This document shows positions 42,712 through 50,584 of a stretch of DNA of 64,000 nt, one piece after another. The translations under genes were made by a program, and so were the position numbers. The notes beneath the pieces are model-generated. The model ran no database searches and was not told where the DNA came from. It worked only from the letters and a program-made list of their open reading frames with translations. Origin of the DNA: Halioglobus maricola (GTDB lineage: Bacteria; Pseudomonadota; Gammaproteobacteria; Pseudomonadales; Halieaceae); the NCBI RefSeq assembly GCF_009388985.1, contig NZ_CP036422.1, positions 1,998,501 to 2,062,500 of the forward strand, read 5' to 3'. Position 1 is the first letter of the stretch. Every line of letters begins with the position of its first letter.

Positions 42712-43740
42712 ATGGAGCACGATTCAGAACTTCAACATTCAGTGCTTGGGAGCATGGTGTTGCCGCTCGCGCAGGCGATGCGTCTATACGGTATGTCGCC
42801 CCTGGACGTTTTTCAGCAAGTGGGTCTGGACAGCGCCAAGCTGGCCAATCCGGACTGGCGTGTGCCCCAGCAGGTGTTCAATGAGTTGCTGGCGTATTGC
42901 GTCGAAGAGACAGGCGAAGAGGCGTTTGGGTTGGTGGCTGCCGAGCAGCTCCAGGCGCAGGTGTTGCATGGTTTGGGTTTGGCGTGGCTGGCCAGCGATA
43001 CTGTGTTTGAAGGACTACAGCGTCTTGTGCGGTTCGGTAAACTGCTTACCACCTCCGCCGATACTAGTCTGGTAGAGGAAGGGGAGATGGTGCGCCTCGA
43101 CTTCGGTCGTATCCCTTTTAGCGAGAACTACCACCCTGCAGTGCGTGATTTTGGTGTAGGGATCGTGTCGCGTATGTGTAATCTCGCTCTCGGTGATTTT
43201 ATTGCCCCGGTGGCCGTGATCATGGAGCGGCCTGCGCCCGACGATCCGTCGCGCTGGGAGTCGCTATTGAGTACTGCTGTCAGTTTCGATTCGGACGTGA
43301 CCAGCATGTCCTGGTACGGCGCGGATATTCGCGAACCACTGATCACCGGTGACCCGGCCCTGGCGCGCGCCAACGACGAGCAAACCCAGGCTTATCTCGC
43401 GGGCTTCCTCAATCATTCAATGTCTCGTGATGTCGTCGACAAGATTGTCGAGTACCTGCCAGATGGCGCTCCCAGTCAGCAGCAGATCGCCGATGCAATG
43501 CATGTGAGTAATCGGACCCTGCAGCGCAAGTTAAAGGAGGAGGGCACGAGTTTTATGGACCTGGTGCAGGATACCCGTCTGCAACTAGCGCAGAAGTATC
43601 TCAGTACTCCGAATCGCTCGGTTGTAGAGACAGCGTATCTACTGGGGTTCTCGGAGCCAAGCACATTCTCTCGTGCCTTCAAGCGCTGGACAGGCGTGGC
43701 CCCGGCCGATTTTCGCGCGTCGGTTCAGCCGGAAACCTAG
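42712..43740 (+). CDS. AraC-family regulator with arabinose-binding-domain-like N-terminus
   Basis: The 342-aa product has an OruR/ArgR-type N-terminal effector domain (residues about 1-230, PLAQAMRLYGMSPLDVFQQV) and a C-terminal AraC module: IADAMHVSNRTLQRKLKEEG and VVETAYLLGFSEPSTFSRAFKRWTG. It would bind a small metabolite and control a catabolic gene set. ATG at 42712 (GAGGGGTGGG site) is preferred to an in-frame ATG at 42631. It is downstream of the psp terminator and so a separate unit. Confidence 0.88.
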   Translation: MEHDSELQHSVLGSMVLPLAQAMRLYGMSPLDVFQQVGLDSAKLANPDWRVPQQVFNELLAYCVEETGEEAFGLVAAEQLQAQVLHGLGLAWLASDTVFEGLQRLVRFGKLLTTSADTSLVEEGEMVRLDFGRIPFSENYHPAVRDFGVGIVSRMCNLALGDFIAPVAVIMERPAPDDPSRWESLLSTAVSFDSDVTSMSWYGADIREPLITGDPALARANDEQTQAYLAGFLNHSMSRDVVDKIVEYLPDGAPSQQQIADAMHVSNRTLQRKLKEEGTSFMDLVQDTRLQLAQKYLSTPNRSVVETAYLLGFSEPSTFSRAFKRWTGVAPADFRASVQPET

Positions 43741-43842
43741 CCTGGCGCAATGGCGCCGTTAGTCATGCAGTTGGCGCGACTTGCCATGCGCACTCAGCCT
43801 GGACAGGCGTATCTTGCTCTTGTATTCACCAAGGAGCGAGCT

Positions 43843-44094
43843 ATGAATAATCCAATCACTGTTATGACTGACAAGGTCATGCGCATGATCAAGTCCATGG
43901 TTTATATGGCAATGCGAGTATCTCATCGCGCTGGCGCTACCAGTGACGACATCGCGCGTTTTCTCTCCCAGTGGAATCCAGAGGGAGGCGACTTTTATCA
44001 CCAGGGCATAGTGGAGCGTATGTTGGTCGACTTGCAAGGCGACGGCCTGGTGACACGCCAGGGCATGCGCTGGTACCCCGTTAATGCTGGCTAA
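43843..44094 (+). CDS. small protein of unknown function (83 aa)
   Basis: An ATG at 43843 with AAGGAG 7 bases upstream starts an 83-aa protein. Residues 20-75 could form a winged-helix-like set (HRAGATSDDIARFL, GIVERMLVDLQGDGLVTRQG), a pattern with a helix-turn-helix-like middle and a strand end. No membrane segment is present. I do not recognise a family. It is preceded by the AraC gene and followed by a universal stress protein gene, each with room for its own promoter. Confidence 0.6.
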   Translation: MNNPITVMTDKVMRMIKSMVYMAMRVSHRAGATSDDIARFLSQWNPEGGDFYHQGIVERMLVDLQGDGLVTRQGMRWYPVNAG

Positions 44095-44108
44095 TTGATC
44101 TACACCAC

Positions 44109-44136
44109 TTTCCACTGCGACCCAAAGCCCTATAAT
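44109..44136 (+). promoter_or_regulatory. candidate sigma-70 promoter of the universal stress gene
   Basis: TTTCCA (44109-44114) and a consensus TATAAT (44131-44136) are spaced by 16 bases, 32 bases upstream of the ATG at 44169. Confidence 0.5.
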
Positions 44137-44168
44137 CTCAATGGCAAACTACCAGAGAGAAAAAGTAT

Positions 44169-45038
44169 ATGGGCAAACTTCTGATTGTCGCCGACCTCGA
44201 AGGCAAGGGTATCGCTACACGCCGCGGCCTCGACATTGCAGCACGGCACGGGTTTGACGCAGAAGTCGTATCTTTCGTCTATGCGCCCCTCAAGTCCATC
44301 AACGTTAGCGCAGAAGAACGCGTAAAAATTAAGCAGAAACTGATCGAGGACAAGCGCCTCGAGGTGCAGGGCCGGGTCGATGAAAGCGCGAAGCAAGGGC
44401 AGAAGGTCAAGCTGACCGTCGTGTGGGAGAAAGACCTCGCCGCCTGGGTTTCCCGCCGCTGCACCAGCACCCGCTATGAAATGGTTGTGAAAACCGGCCG
44501 TCGATCTGACACACTTGCGCACACTTCAACCGACTGGCAGCTTCTGCGGGAGTGCCCGGCTCCTGTGCTTGTTATCGCCGAGAACAAGTGGGCTCGAACC
44601 AAGCCAGTACTGGCTGCCTTGGATCTGCGCAGCAAGGTGGCGATCAAGAAAAAACTGAATGTTGAAATTCTGCAGCGCGCAGCGGCACTCGCCAGCGCAA
44701 TGGATACCAGCGTCGAAATTGTCAGCGCTATCGAGGTTCCCGTACTGCTGGCAGATCTGGACCTGGTTGATCCGGCGACTTTCGCCGCGGATGCCAAGCG
44801 CGACATGCAGCCCCAGATCAAGGCATTGGCGAAGCAGTTTGGTATTCCCGAAAAGCGCTTTGTTGTTAAAAGAGGCCCAGTTGAAAAAGTCATCGCGAGC
44901 CAGGCAGCCGCCAAACGAGCGCAAATCGTGGTTATGGGCACGGTGGGGCGCAAGGGCGTGAAAGCTCGCCTTATGGGCAATACGGCAGAGCGCGTTCTGC
45001 GCCACCTCAGGACTGACGTACTGGCCCTCAAGCCGTGA
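44169..45038 (+). CDS. tandem universal stress protein (UspE-like)
   Basis: The 289-aa product holds two Usp domains (about residues 1-140 and 150-289). The second contains VVMGTVGRKGVKARLMGNTAERVL, a near-complete ATP-binding G-x2-G-x9-G-S/T type segment. The first is divergent, as in UspE. UspE-type proteins act in stress survival, but the molecular task is not settled. It has its own promoter-like sequence and is followed by the small-RNA candidate. Confidence 0.85.
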   Translation: MGKLLIVADLEGKGIATRRGLDIAARHGFDAEVVSFVYAPLKSINVSAEERVKIKQKLIEDKRLEVQGRVDESAKQGQKVKLTVVWEKDLAAWVSRRCTSTRYEMVVKTGRRSDTLAHTSTDWQLLRECPAPVLVIAENKWARTKPVLAALDLRSKVAIKKKLNVEILQRAAALASAMDTSVEIVSAIEVPVLLADLDLVDPATFAADAKRDMQPQIKALAKQFGIPEKRFVVKRGPVEKVIASQAAAKRAQIVVMGTVGRKGVKARLMGNTAERVLRHLRTDVLALKP

Positions 45039-45062
45039 TTGGCGAAATTTTGAGCGAATAAT

Positions 45063-45090
45063 TTGCTATTTGGCCAGAGCGGACTATTTT
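45063..45090 (+). promoter_or_regulatory. candidate promoter of the small RNA
   Basis: TTGCTA (45063-45068) and TATTTT (45085-45090) lie 16 bases apart. The expected start, 6-7 bases later, coincides with the first base of a perfect stem at 45096. Confidence 0.45.
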
Positions 45091-45095
45091 CTAAT

Positions 45096-45199
45096 TAGCA
45101 CGTTGCTCCCTGCACGTGCTAACACGTCCCCTGGCCGATGTTTCTGCCCCGAAACATACGGCTGTTAGCCCGCCCGTCATCTGACGTGCGGGCTTTTTT
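45096..45199 (+). ncRNA. candidate structured small RNA, about 104 nt
   Basis: The 353-bp gap between the universal stress gene and the next gene holds three consecutive hairpins. The first has arms TAGCACGT (45096-45103) and ACGTGCTA (45114-45121). The second has ATGTTTC (45138-45144) and GAAACAT (45151-45157) around TGCCCC. The third is an intrinsic terminator (45167-45199). A promoter-like pair ends 6 bases before the first stem. No open reading frame fits. It does not match 6S, 4.5S, tmRNA or RNase P as I know them. It could also be an elaborate 3' end of the stress-gene message; the promoter argues for an independent RNA. Confidence 0.55.
45167..45199 (+). terminator. intrinsic terminator of the candidate small RNA
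   Basis: AGCCCGC (45167-45173) pairs with GCGGGCT (45188-45194), with an inner CGTCA/TGACG stem, and six Ts (45194-45199) follow. Confidence 0.85.
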
Positions 45200-45391
45200 A
45201 ATCCATTTCAAGTACTTAGGTTTATTACTTCAGTAATTTTCTAGAAGTATGCTGCGTGCGTTGTAGGGTTGGCGCGAATGGCCATGCCTTTGGCGTAGCC
45301 TGCCATGTGGTGAAACAGCCTGGGCCCCTAATATACCTCCCATGCACAGCGCACTGACGACAAGAGCGCAGAACTGATAGGGAGAACAGAC

Positions 45392-45796
45392 ATGCACGAA
45401 CTAGTAGAACGAATCAAAGAACCTGAGCTCTGTTATGTGTTCGCCAAGAACGCCATTCAGCGGGGCCACCCTGAACTGGCTATCCAGGCCTACCGCAAAG
45501 CGGTTGATCTGAGGGCAGAACGGCACGAGACAACAAGCGAAGCGGAGTTCGCTGCGGTACGCGCCATTTACGCCTACGAAGAAGCCCTCAGCTACGCCAA
45601 GGGTAAGCGCACAAGAGCCACAGGCACCTGGCAGTTGGTAAACCGGCATGGCTTGATGGCTGCCATCGACAAACGAATCAGCTCCAAGGGCGGAGAAGAG
45701 GTAAAGCCAGTGCTCGCGGAGTTGGGCATGGAAGATTACAGCTTTGACGCGGTAGGCGCGGCCTACCCTGAAGACGTCCAACAGGCTGCGGCCTGA
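45392..45796 (+). CDS. conserved small protein of unknown function (134 aa)
   Basis: The 134-aa soluble product starts MHELVERIKEPELCYVFAKNA and has helical repeats: an A-rich TPR-like pair (GHPELAIQAYRKAVDLRAE and FAAVRAIYAYEEALSYAKG). A central segment TGTWQLVNRHGLMAAIDKRI may be a further helix pair. No catalytic motif is evident. GGGAGA precedes the ATG. It is flanked by the small-RNA candidate and two terminators, so it is an isolated gene. Confidence 0.7.
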   Translation: MHELVERIKEPELCYVFAKNAIQRGHPELAIQAYRKAVDLRAERHETTSEAEFAAVRAIYAYEEALSYAKGKRTRATGTWQLVNRHGLMAAIDKRISSKGGEEVKPVLAELGMEDYSFDAVGAAYPEDVQQAAA

Positions 45797-45827
45797 AGGA
45801 TACAGCGGATTTAGAGATCCCTACCTT

Positions 45828-45868
45828 GGCTCGCCCCAGCGGTAACGGGGAATAAACGGGCCTTTTTT
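45828..45868 (+). terminator. intrinsic terminator after the 134-aa gene
   Basis: GGCTCG (45828-45833) pairs with CGGGCC (45857-45862) with one G-U pair; CCCC and GGGG pair inside; six Ts (45863-45868) follow. Confidence 0.6.
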
Positions 45869-45942
45869 ACACCGCAGCTGGCTTTTTGAGACGAAAAGCG
45901 CAGCCGCAACCAGACTATCCCTGTAGGTAATATCCCTACTTT

Positions 45943-45970
45943 AGCCCGGCCTTAGTGCCGGGCTTTTTTT
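45943..45970 (+). terminator. second intrinsic terminator before ppk1
   Basis: AGCCCGGC (45943-45950), loop CTTAGT, GCCGGGCT (45957-45964) and a run of seven Ts make a textbook intrinsic terminator. About 75 bases with further small stems separate it from the preceding terminator. Confidence 0.85.
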
Positions 45971-46041
45971 GTCATATTCCCGCGCTATCGCTCTGCCTCA
46001 AAATGTACTAGATTCAACTGCTTAACCACGGCAGGAACATC

Positions 46042-48183
46042 ATGGCGAATCCGATCAAAACTCGCGTAGCAGACTTGCGTGAGAGCGACCTCTTTTTCCC
46101 GCGCGAACTCAGCTGGCTAAGCTTCAATGCCCGTGTGCTGCAAGAGGCGGCCGATGAGACGGTGCCTATCATCGAGAGGCTGCGCTATCTCGGCATATTT
46201 TCCAACAATGCGGATGAGTTTTTCCGCGTGCGGGTCGCAGAAGTAAGGCGCCTGATTTCGGTGTCTTCCGGGGCAAATCGGCAGCACTTTAAAGATCTCC
46301 TGGCGGCTATCGTAGAGCGCGTCGCAGAGCTACAGAAAGAGTTTGACCGAATTTACAGCCTGATTATGGCGGAGTTGGCCCGGCGCAAGATTTACCTGGT
46401 TAACGAACGGCAACTTGATGAAGGCCAGGCAGCCTTCGTGCAAAGCTATTTCACGTCGACGGTACTACCGGAACTGGAACCGATACTTCTGCGCGATGAT
46501 CGCGCGATTCCCGTCTTGAATGACGAGTCACTTTATCTGGCGATAGACATCAAGTCCGGTGATAGCTACGAGTATGCTGTGGTCGAAGTGCCCACTGACA
46601 GGTTGGATCGCTTCGTTGAAATTCCCCGGCGCAGGGGCAAGAGTGGCAAGGTTTTTATCGTACTCGACAACATGATGCGCGCCTGCCTGCCACAGATGTT
46701 TCGCGGCGTAATTTCGATAGATGAGGCCGCCGCTTACTGTTTTAAATTTTCCCGAGATGCCGAACTGGAAATAGATACCGGAATTTCCCAGAGCCTGATT
46801 GATAAGATGGCCAAGAGCCTGAAGCAGCGCAAAAAAGCTGATGCGGTGCGTATGGTGTACGACGGAAAGATGCCGGAGCGACTGCTCAGCCACATCAGTG
46901 CACGCTTCGGTTTCGGCAAATACGACAGCCTGATTGCCGGTGGCCGCTATCACAACTCGAAGGACTTCATGAGTTTTCCGAACGTTGGGCCCAAGTATCT
47001 GGAGTTCAAGCCGCTGGCGACGATTCGTGTGCCCAGACTAGACGAGGCGGGGAGTATTTTCGACAAAGTGCGGGAGAAGGATGTCTTTCTTTACTATCCC
47101 TACCACCCTTTCGATTACGTTGTTGATCTACTAAAAACGGCGGCGCTTGACCCTTATGTCACCGATATAAAAATATGCCTTTATCGCGTGGCCAAGAACT
47201 CGCGGGTGATTGATGCATTGGTCAATGCTGTCGACAACGGCAAGCGCGTTCTTGCGGTGGTGGAACTCGCGGCTCGTTTTGATGAAGAGGCAAATATCAG
47301 TTGGGCGCAGCGGCTAACCGAGAATGGCATCAATGTGATTTTTGGCATACCCGGTCTCAAGGTTCACAGTAAGCTGATTCTGATCGAGCGCAAAGAGGGC
47401 GGCGCGCGCCGCTACTACAGCCATATAGGTACGGGTAATTTCAACGAGAAGACGGCGCGTATTTACACTGATTTTACGCTTATTACGCATGATCAGAACG
47501 TGGGCAAGGATGTCTATCAGGTTTTCGATTTCCTCCAGTACACCTATCGTCGGCCTGACTATAAGCTGTTGCTGGTGTCGCCTCACAGTAGCAGGCCGGG
47601 ATTGATCGGTTTGATTGAACAGGAGATCGAAAATGCCCGGGCGGGCTATCGGGCCGAGATGACGCTCAAGTGTAACAACCTGGTTGATGCCAAGCTGGTC
47701 AAGAAGCTCTACGAAGCCAGCGAAGCGGGCGTGCAGATTCATCTGATAGTACGCGGCATGTGTTCGCTATTGCCGGGTGTGAAGGGGCTCTCGGAGAACA
47801 TTCATGCCATCAGCATTGTCGATCGCTACCTGGAACATCCTCGGGTGTATGTCTTTTATAACCGCGGAAATCCTCGCTACCTTATAGGTTCTGCCGATCT
47901 TATGACCCGCAATCTGGACTACCGGGTTGAGGTGATGGCTCCCATCTTCGACCAGGATGCGCAGGAGATGATTCAGTCCGTGCTAGACCAGCAGTGGCAC
48001 GACAATATCAAGGCGCGTGTAATCGATGTTAACCAGGACAATCACTTCGTCCGTACAGCGAAGAAATCCGCCAGGATTCGATCGCAGGAGAGCATTCACC
48101 GCTTCCTTTCAAGCGGAAAGCTCCCGCGCTATCCAAGCTCCAGGATGAAAGTCCTGGCCAAGCGTCGGCGCAAGAAAATTTAG
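46042..48183 (+). CDS. ppk1: polyphosphate kinase 1
   Basis: The 713-aa product covers the four PPK1 domains. The autophosphorylated histidine is His442 (KVHSKLILIERK) and the second essential histidine is His599 (RYLEHPRVYVF). N-terminal LFFPRELSWLSFNARVLQEA and IGTGNFNEKTARIYTDF are family signatures. It makes polyphosphate from ATP in the cytoplasm or at the inner membrane. GGAACATC precedes the ATG. No ppx gene follows; instead the trhP-like gene converges with a 4-base overlap. Confidence 0.95.
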   Translation: MANPIKTRVADLRESDLFFPRELSWLSFNARVLQEAADETVPIIERLRYLGIFSNNADEFFRVRVAEVRRLISVSSGANRQHFKDLLAAIVERVAELQKEFDRIYSLIMAELARRKIYLVNERQLDEGQAAFVQSYFTSTVLPELEPILLRDDRAIPVLNDESLYLAIDIKSGDSYEYAVVEVPTDRLDRFVEIPRRRGKSGKVFIVLDNMMRACLPQMFRGVISIDEAAAYCFKFSRDAELEIDTGISQSLIDKMAKSLKQRKKADAVRMVYDGKMPERLLSHISARFGFGKYDSLIAGGRYHNSKDFMSFPNVGPKYLEFKPLATIRVPRLDEAGSIFDKVREKDVFLYYPYHPFDYVVDLLKTAALDPYVTDIKICLYRVAKNSRVIDALVNAVDNGKRVLAVVELAARFDEEANISWAQRLTENGINVIFGIPGLKVHSKLILIERKEGGARRYYSHIGTGNFNEKTARIYTDFTLITHDQNVGKDVYQVFDFLQYTYRRPDYKLLLVSPHSSRPGLIGLIEQEIENARAGYRAEMTLKCNNLVDAKLVKKLYEASEAGVQIHLIVRGMCSLLPGVKGLSENIHAISIVDRYLEHPRVYVFYNRGNPRYLIGSADLMTRNLDYRVEVMAPIFDQDAQEMIQSVLDQQWHDNIKARVIDVNQDNHFVRTAKKSARIRSQESIHRFLSSGKLPRYPSSRMKVLAKRRRKKI

Positions 48184-49505
48184 CGATACCGCATTAGCAG
48201 GGCGTTGCCGCCGTTTTCTGCCAGACCGTGGCCCTCTGGCAGGGGGATCGTTACCACATGGCCTGATCCGGGCGCTTCATTTACGGCCTGGCCACGCTTG
48301 TTGGTGATCTGTTGCAGGGTAAAACTTTGGTTCCCCGCAGGGCTTATCAGTTCCAGCGTGTCTCCCACCTCGAAGTAGTTCTTTACATCCACCGTCATTG
48401 TTTCAGCGTCGCATGCCACTGCTTCGCCAACAAACTGTTGATTCGGGTTGCTAGAGTTGCCCACTTCATAATTCTGGTACTCGTCGGGCACGTGACGTCG
48501 ATAGAAACCCTCGGTATACCCCCGATTCGCTAGATGCTCCAGCTCAGACATCAGCCCCATATCAAAGGATTTACCCGCGACGGCGTTGTCGATCGCGCTG
48601 CGGTACACCTGTGCCGTGCGCGCGACATAGTAGTGGCTCTTGGTGCGGCCTTCGATCTTGAGCGAGTGAATGCCCATTTTTACCAGGCGCTCCACATGTT
48701 GCACAGCACGCAAGTCCTTGGAATTCATAATGTAGGTCCCGTGCTCGTCCTCGTAGGCGGGCATGTACTCGCCAGGACGGCTTTTTTCCTGCAACAGGAC
48801 GGGCTCATTGGCGTCGGGATGGTGCTGCCTGACACCGGCGTCAACCGCGATGATGTCGCCAGTCTCTGTTTCCTTTGCCTCATGGGTATTGTATTCCCAG
48901 CGGCAGGAGTTGGTGCAGGCGCCCTGGTTGGAATCGCGGTGGGTCATATAGCCAGAGAGCAGGCAGCGGCCGGAGTAGGCGATGCACAACGCGCCGTGAA
49001 CAAACACTTCGAGTTCCACCTCGGGGCACTGCTGACGGATCTCTTCGATTTCATCCAGCCCCAGCTCGCGGGAAAGAATGACGCGGCTGATGCCTTGCCT
49101 GTGCCAGAATTTAACGCTGGCCCAGTTTACTGCGTTGGCCTGTACCGAGAGATGCACCTCCTGTTCTGGCCAGCGTTCTTTTACCAGCATGATCAGGCCT
49201 GGGTCTGACATGATCAGCGCGTCCGGGCCCATTTCGATCACGGGCTCGAGGTCGCGAACATAAGAGCGAACCTTGTCGTTATGCGGTGAGATATTGGACG
49301 CCAGATAGAATTTTTTGCCGAGTTGATGTGCCTCATCGACGGCGGCGGCGAGGTTTTCCAGTTTGTTAAATTCATTGTTGCGCACGCGCAGGCTGTAGCG
49401 CGGCTGGCCTGCGTATACGGCGTCCGCGCCGTAGGCGAAGGCGTAGCGCATCGCCTTCAGGGTGCCGGCAGGAGAGAGCAGTTCTGTAGGGCCTTGGGTC
49501 GTCAT
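48180..49505 (-). CDS. trhP: U32-family protein, tRNA hydroxylation TrhP/YegQ-like
   Basis: The 441-aa product begins PTELLSPAGTLKAMRYAFAYGADAVY, the U32 signature, and holds the cysteine set CIAYSGRCLLSG with GACTNSCRW that binds an iron-sulfur cluster. Its length and ICxx segments match YegQ (TrhP), which with other U32 proteins inserts prephenate-derived hydroxyl groups at tRNA U34 (ho5U). ATG at 49505 is used; a TTG at 49583 would only add an unconserved segment. It is divergent from the DUF808 gene. Confidence 0.85.
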   Translation of the reverse strand: MTTQGPTELLSPAGTLKAMRYAFAYGADAVYAGQPRYSLRVRNNEFNKLENLAAAVDEAHQLGKKFYLASNISPHNDKVRSYVRDLEPVIEMGPDALIMSDPGLIMLVKERWPEQEVHLSVQANAVNWASVKFWHRQGISRVILSRELGLDEIEEIRQQCPEVELEVFVHGALCIAYSGRCLLSGYMTHRDSNQGACTNSCRWEYNTHEAKETETGDIIAVDAGVRQHHPDANEPVLLQEKSRPGEYMPAYEDEHGTYIMNSKDLRAVQHVERLVKMGIHSLKIEGRTKSHYYVARTAQVYRSAIDNAVAGKSFDMGLMSELEHLANRGYTEGFYRRHVPDEYQNYEVGNSSNPNQQFVGEAVACDAETMTVDVKNYFEVGDTLELISPAGNQSFTLQQITNKRGQAVNEAPGSGHVVTIPLPEGHGLAENGGNALLMRYR

Positions 49506-49624
49506 AAGCGGGTTGAGCTGGTCAAAAAATAGGCGCGCATTGTACAAAGAACAACGCTGCGCAACTAGTGTTTTGCCAGTCAAAAAGGCACACTCCCTTG
49601 GTATCGAACCTTAGGGAGTACATC

Positions 49625-50557
49625 ATGGCAGGATCCAGTCTGCTGGTTTTGATAGATGATATAGCGGCAGTACTCGATGACGTATCGCTTATGACCAAGG
49701 TCGCGGCGAAGAAGACCGCCGGCGTCCTTGGGGACGATCTCGCCGTCAATGCCGAGAAGGTCACAGGCGTCAGGGCAGAGCGCGAGCTGCCTGTCGTTTG
49801 GGCCGTCGCCAAGGGTTCGATGCTCAACAAGGCGATTCTGGTACCTGCGGCGCTCGTCATTTCCTTTATCGCGCCCTGGTTGATAACTCCGGCACTGATG
49901 GCTGGCGGGCTTTATCTCTGTTTTGAGGGGTTTGAAAAAGTCTCCCACAAGTTCCTGCACGGCGCTGAGCATGCAGAAGCGGAAACAGAGGCTTTGCTAA
50001 AGCAGGTTGCTGACCCGAATGTCGACCTGGTCGAGTTCGAGCGGCAAAAGATCAAAGGTGCCATACGGACGGACTTTATTCTGTCAGCAGAAATCATCGT
50101 GCTTACCCTTGGTATCGTTGCCGACGCGGACCTTTTGATTCGTGTGCTTACGCTGGTGGGTATCGCACTCATCATGACCGTCGGAGTCTACGGGCTAGTC
50201 GCAGGAATCGTAAAACTGGATGACGCGGGATTGTACCTGCACCAGAGCGAGGGCGATGGTGTGTGGGCACGTTTCAAGCGCTGGTTTGGCATGCGCCTGA
50301 TTAACTTTGCACCCTGGCTGATGAAGGCGTTGGGCGTTATAGGCACGATCGCGATGTTTATGGTGGGTGGCGGAATCCTGTTGCACGGGATTCATCCGCT
50401 GGGAGTGGCGGTGGAACAGTTTGCCCTGGGTGTGGGGCCGCTCATGGCAGCGCTCACGCCAACCCTGGCAGGCCTTGCCATTGGCTTCGTGGCAGGCGCT
50501 ATCGTCGTTGCCGTCGTGGAGATGGGCAAGAAGTTGCGCGGCAGCGCGCCCGGGTAA
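49625..50557 (+). CDS. DUF808/YedI-like inner-membrane protein
   Basis: The 310-aa product starts MAGSSLLVLIDDIAAVLDDVS and has KTAGVLGDDLAVNA, both marks of the DUF808 (YedI) family, followed by about 8 hydrophobic segments (LVPAALVISFIAPWLITPAL, SAEIIVLTLGIVADADLLIR). Function in the family is not known. ATG at 49625 is preferred as GGGAG lies upstream. The gene stands alone between two minus-strand genes. Confidence 0.85.
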   Translation: MAGSSLLVLIDDIAAVLDDVSLMTKVAAKKTAGVLGDDLAVNAEKVTGVRAERELPVVWAVAKGSMLNKAILVPAALVISFIAPWLITPALMAGGLYLCFEGFEKVSHKFLHGAEHAEAETEALLKQVADPNVDLVEFERQKIKGAIRTDFILSAEIIVLTLGIVADADLLIRVLTLVGIALIMTVGVYGLVAGIVKLDDAGLYLHQSEGDGVWARFKRWFGMRLINFAPWLMKALGVIGTIAMFMVGGGILLHGIHPLGVAVEQFALGVGPLMAALTPTLAGLAIGFVAGAIVVAVVEMGKKLRGSAPG

Positions 50558-50584
50558 CGGGCGCGTAGCCATTCAAGGTCGTCG

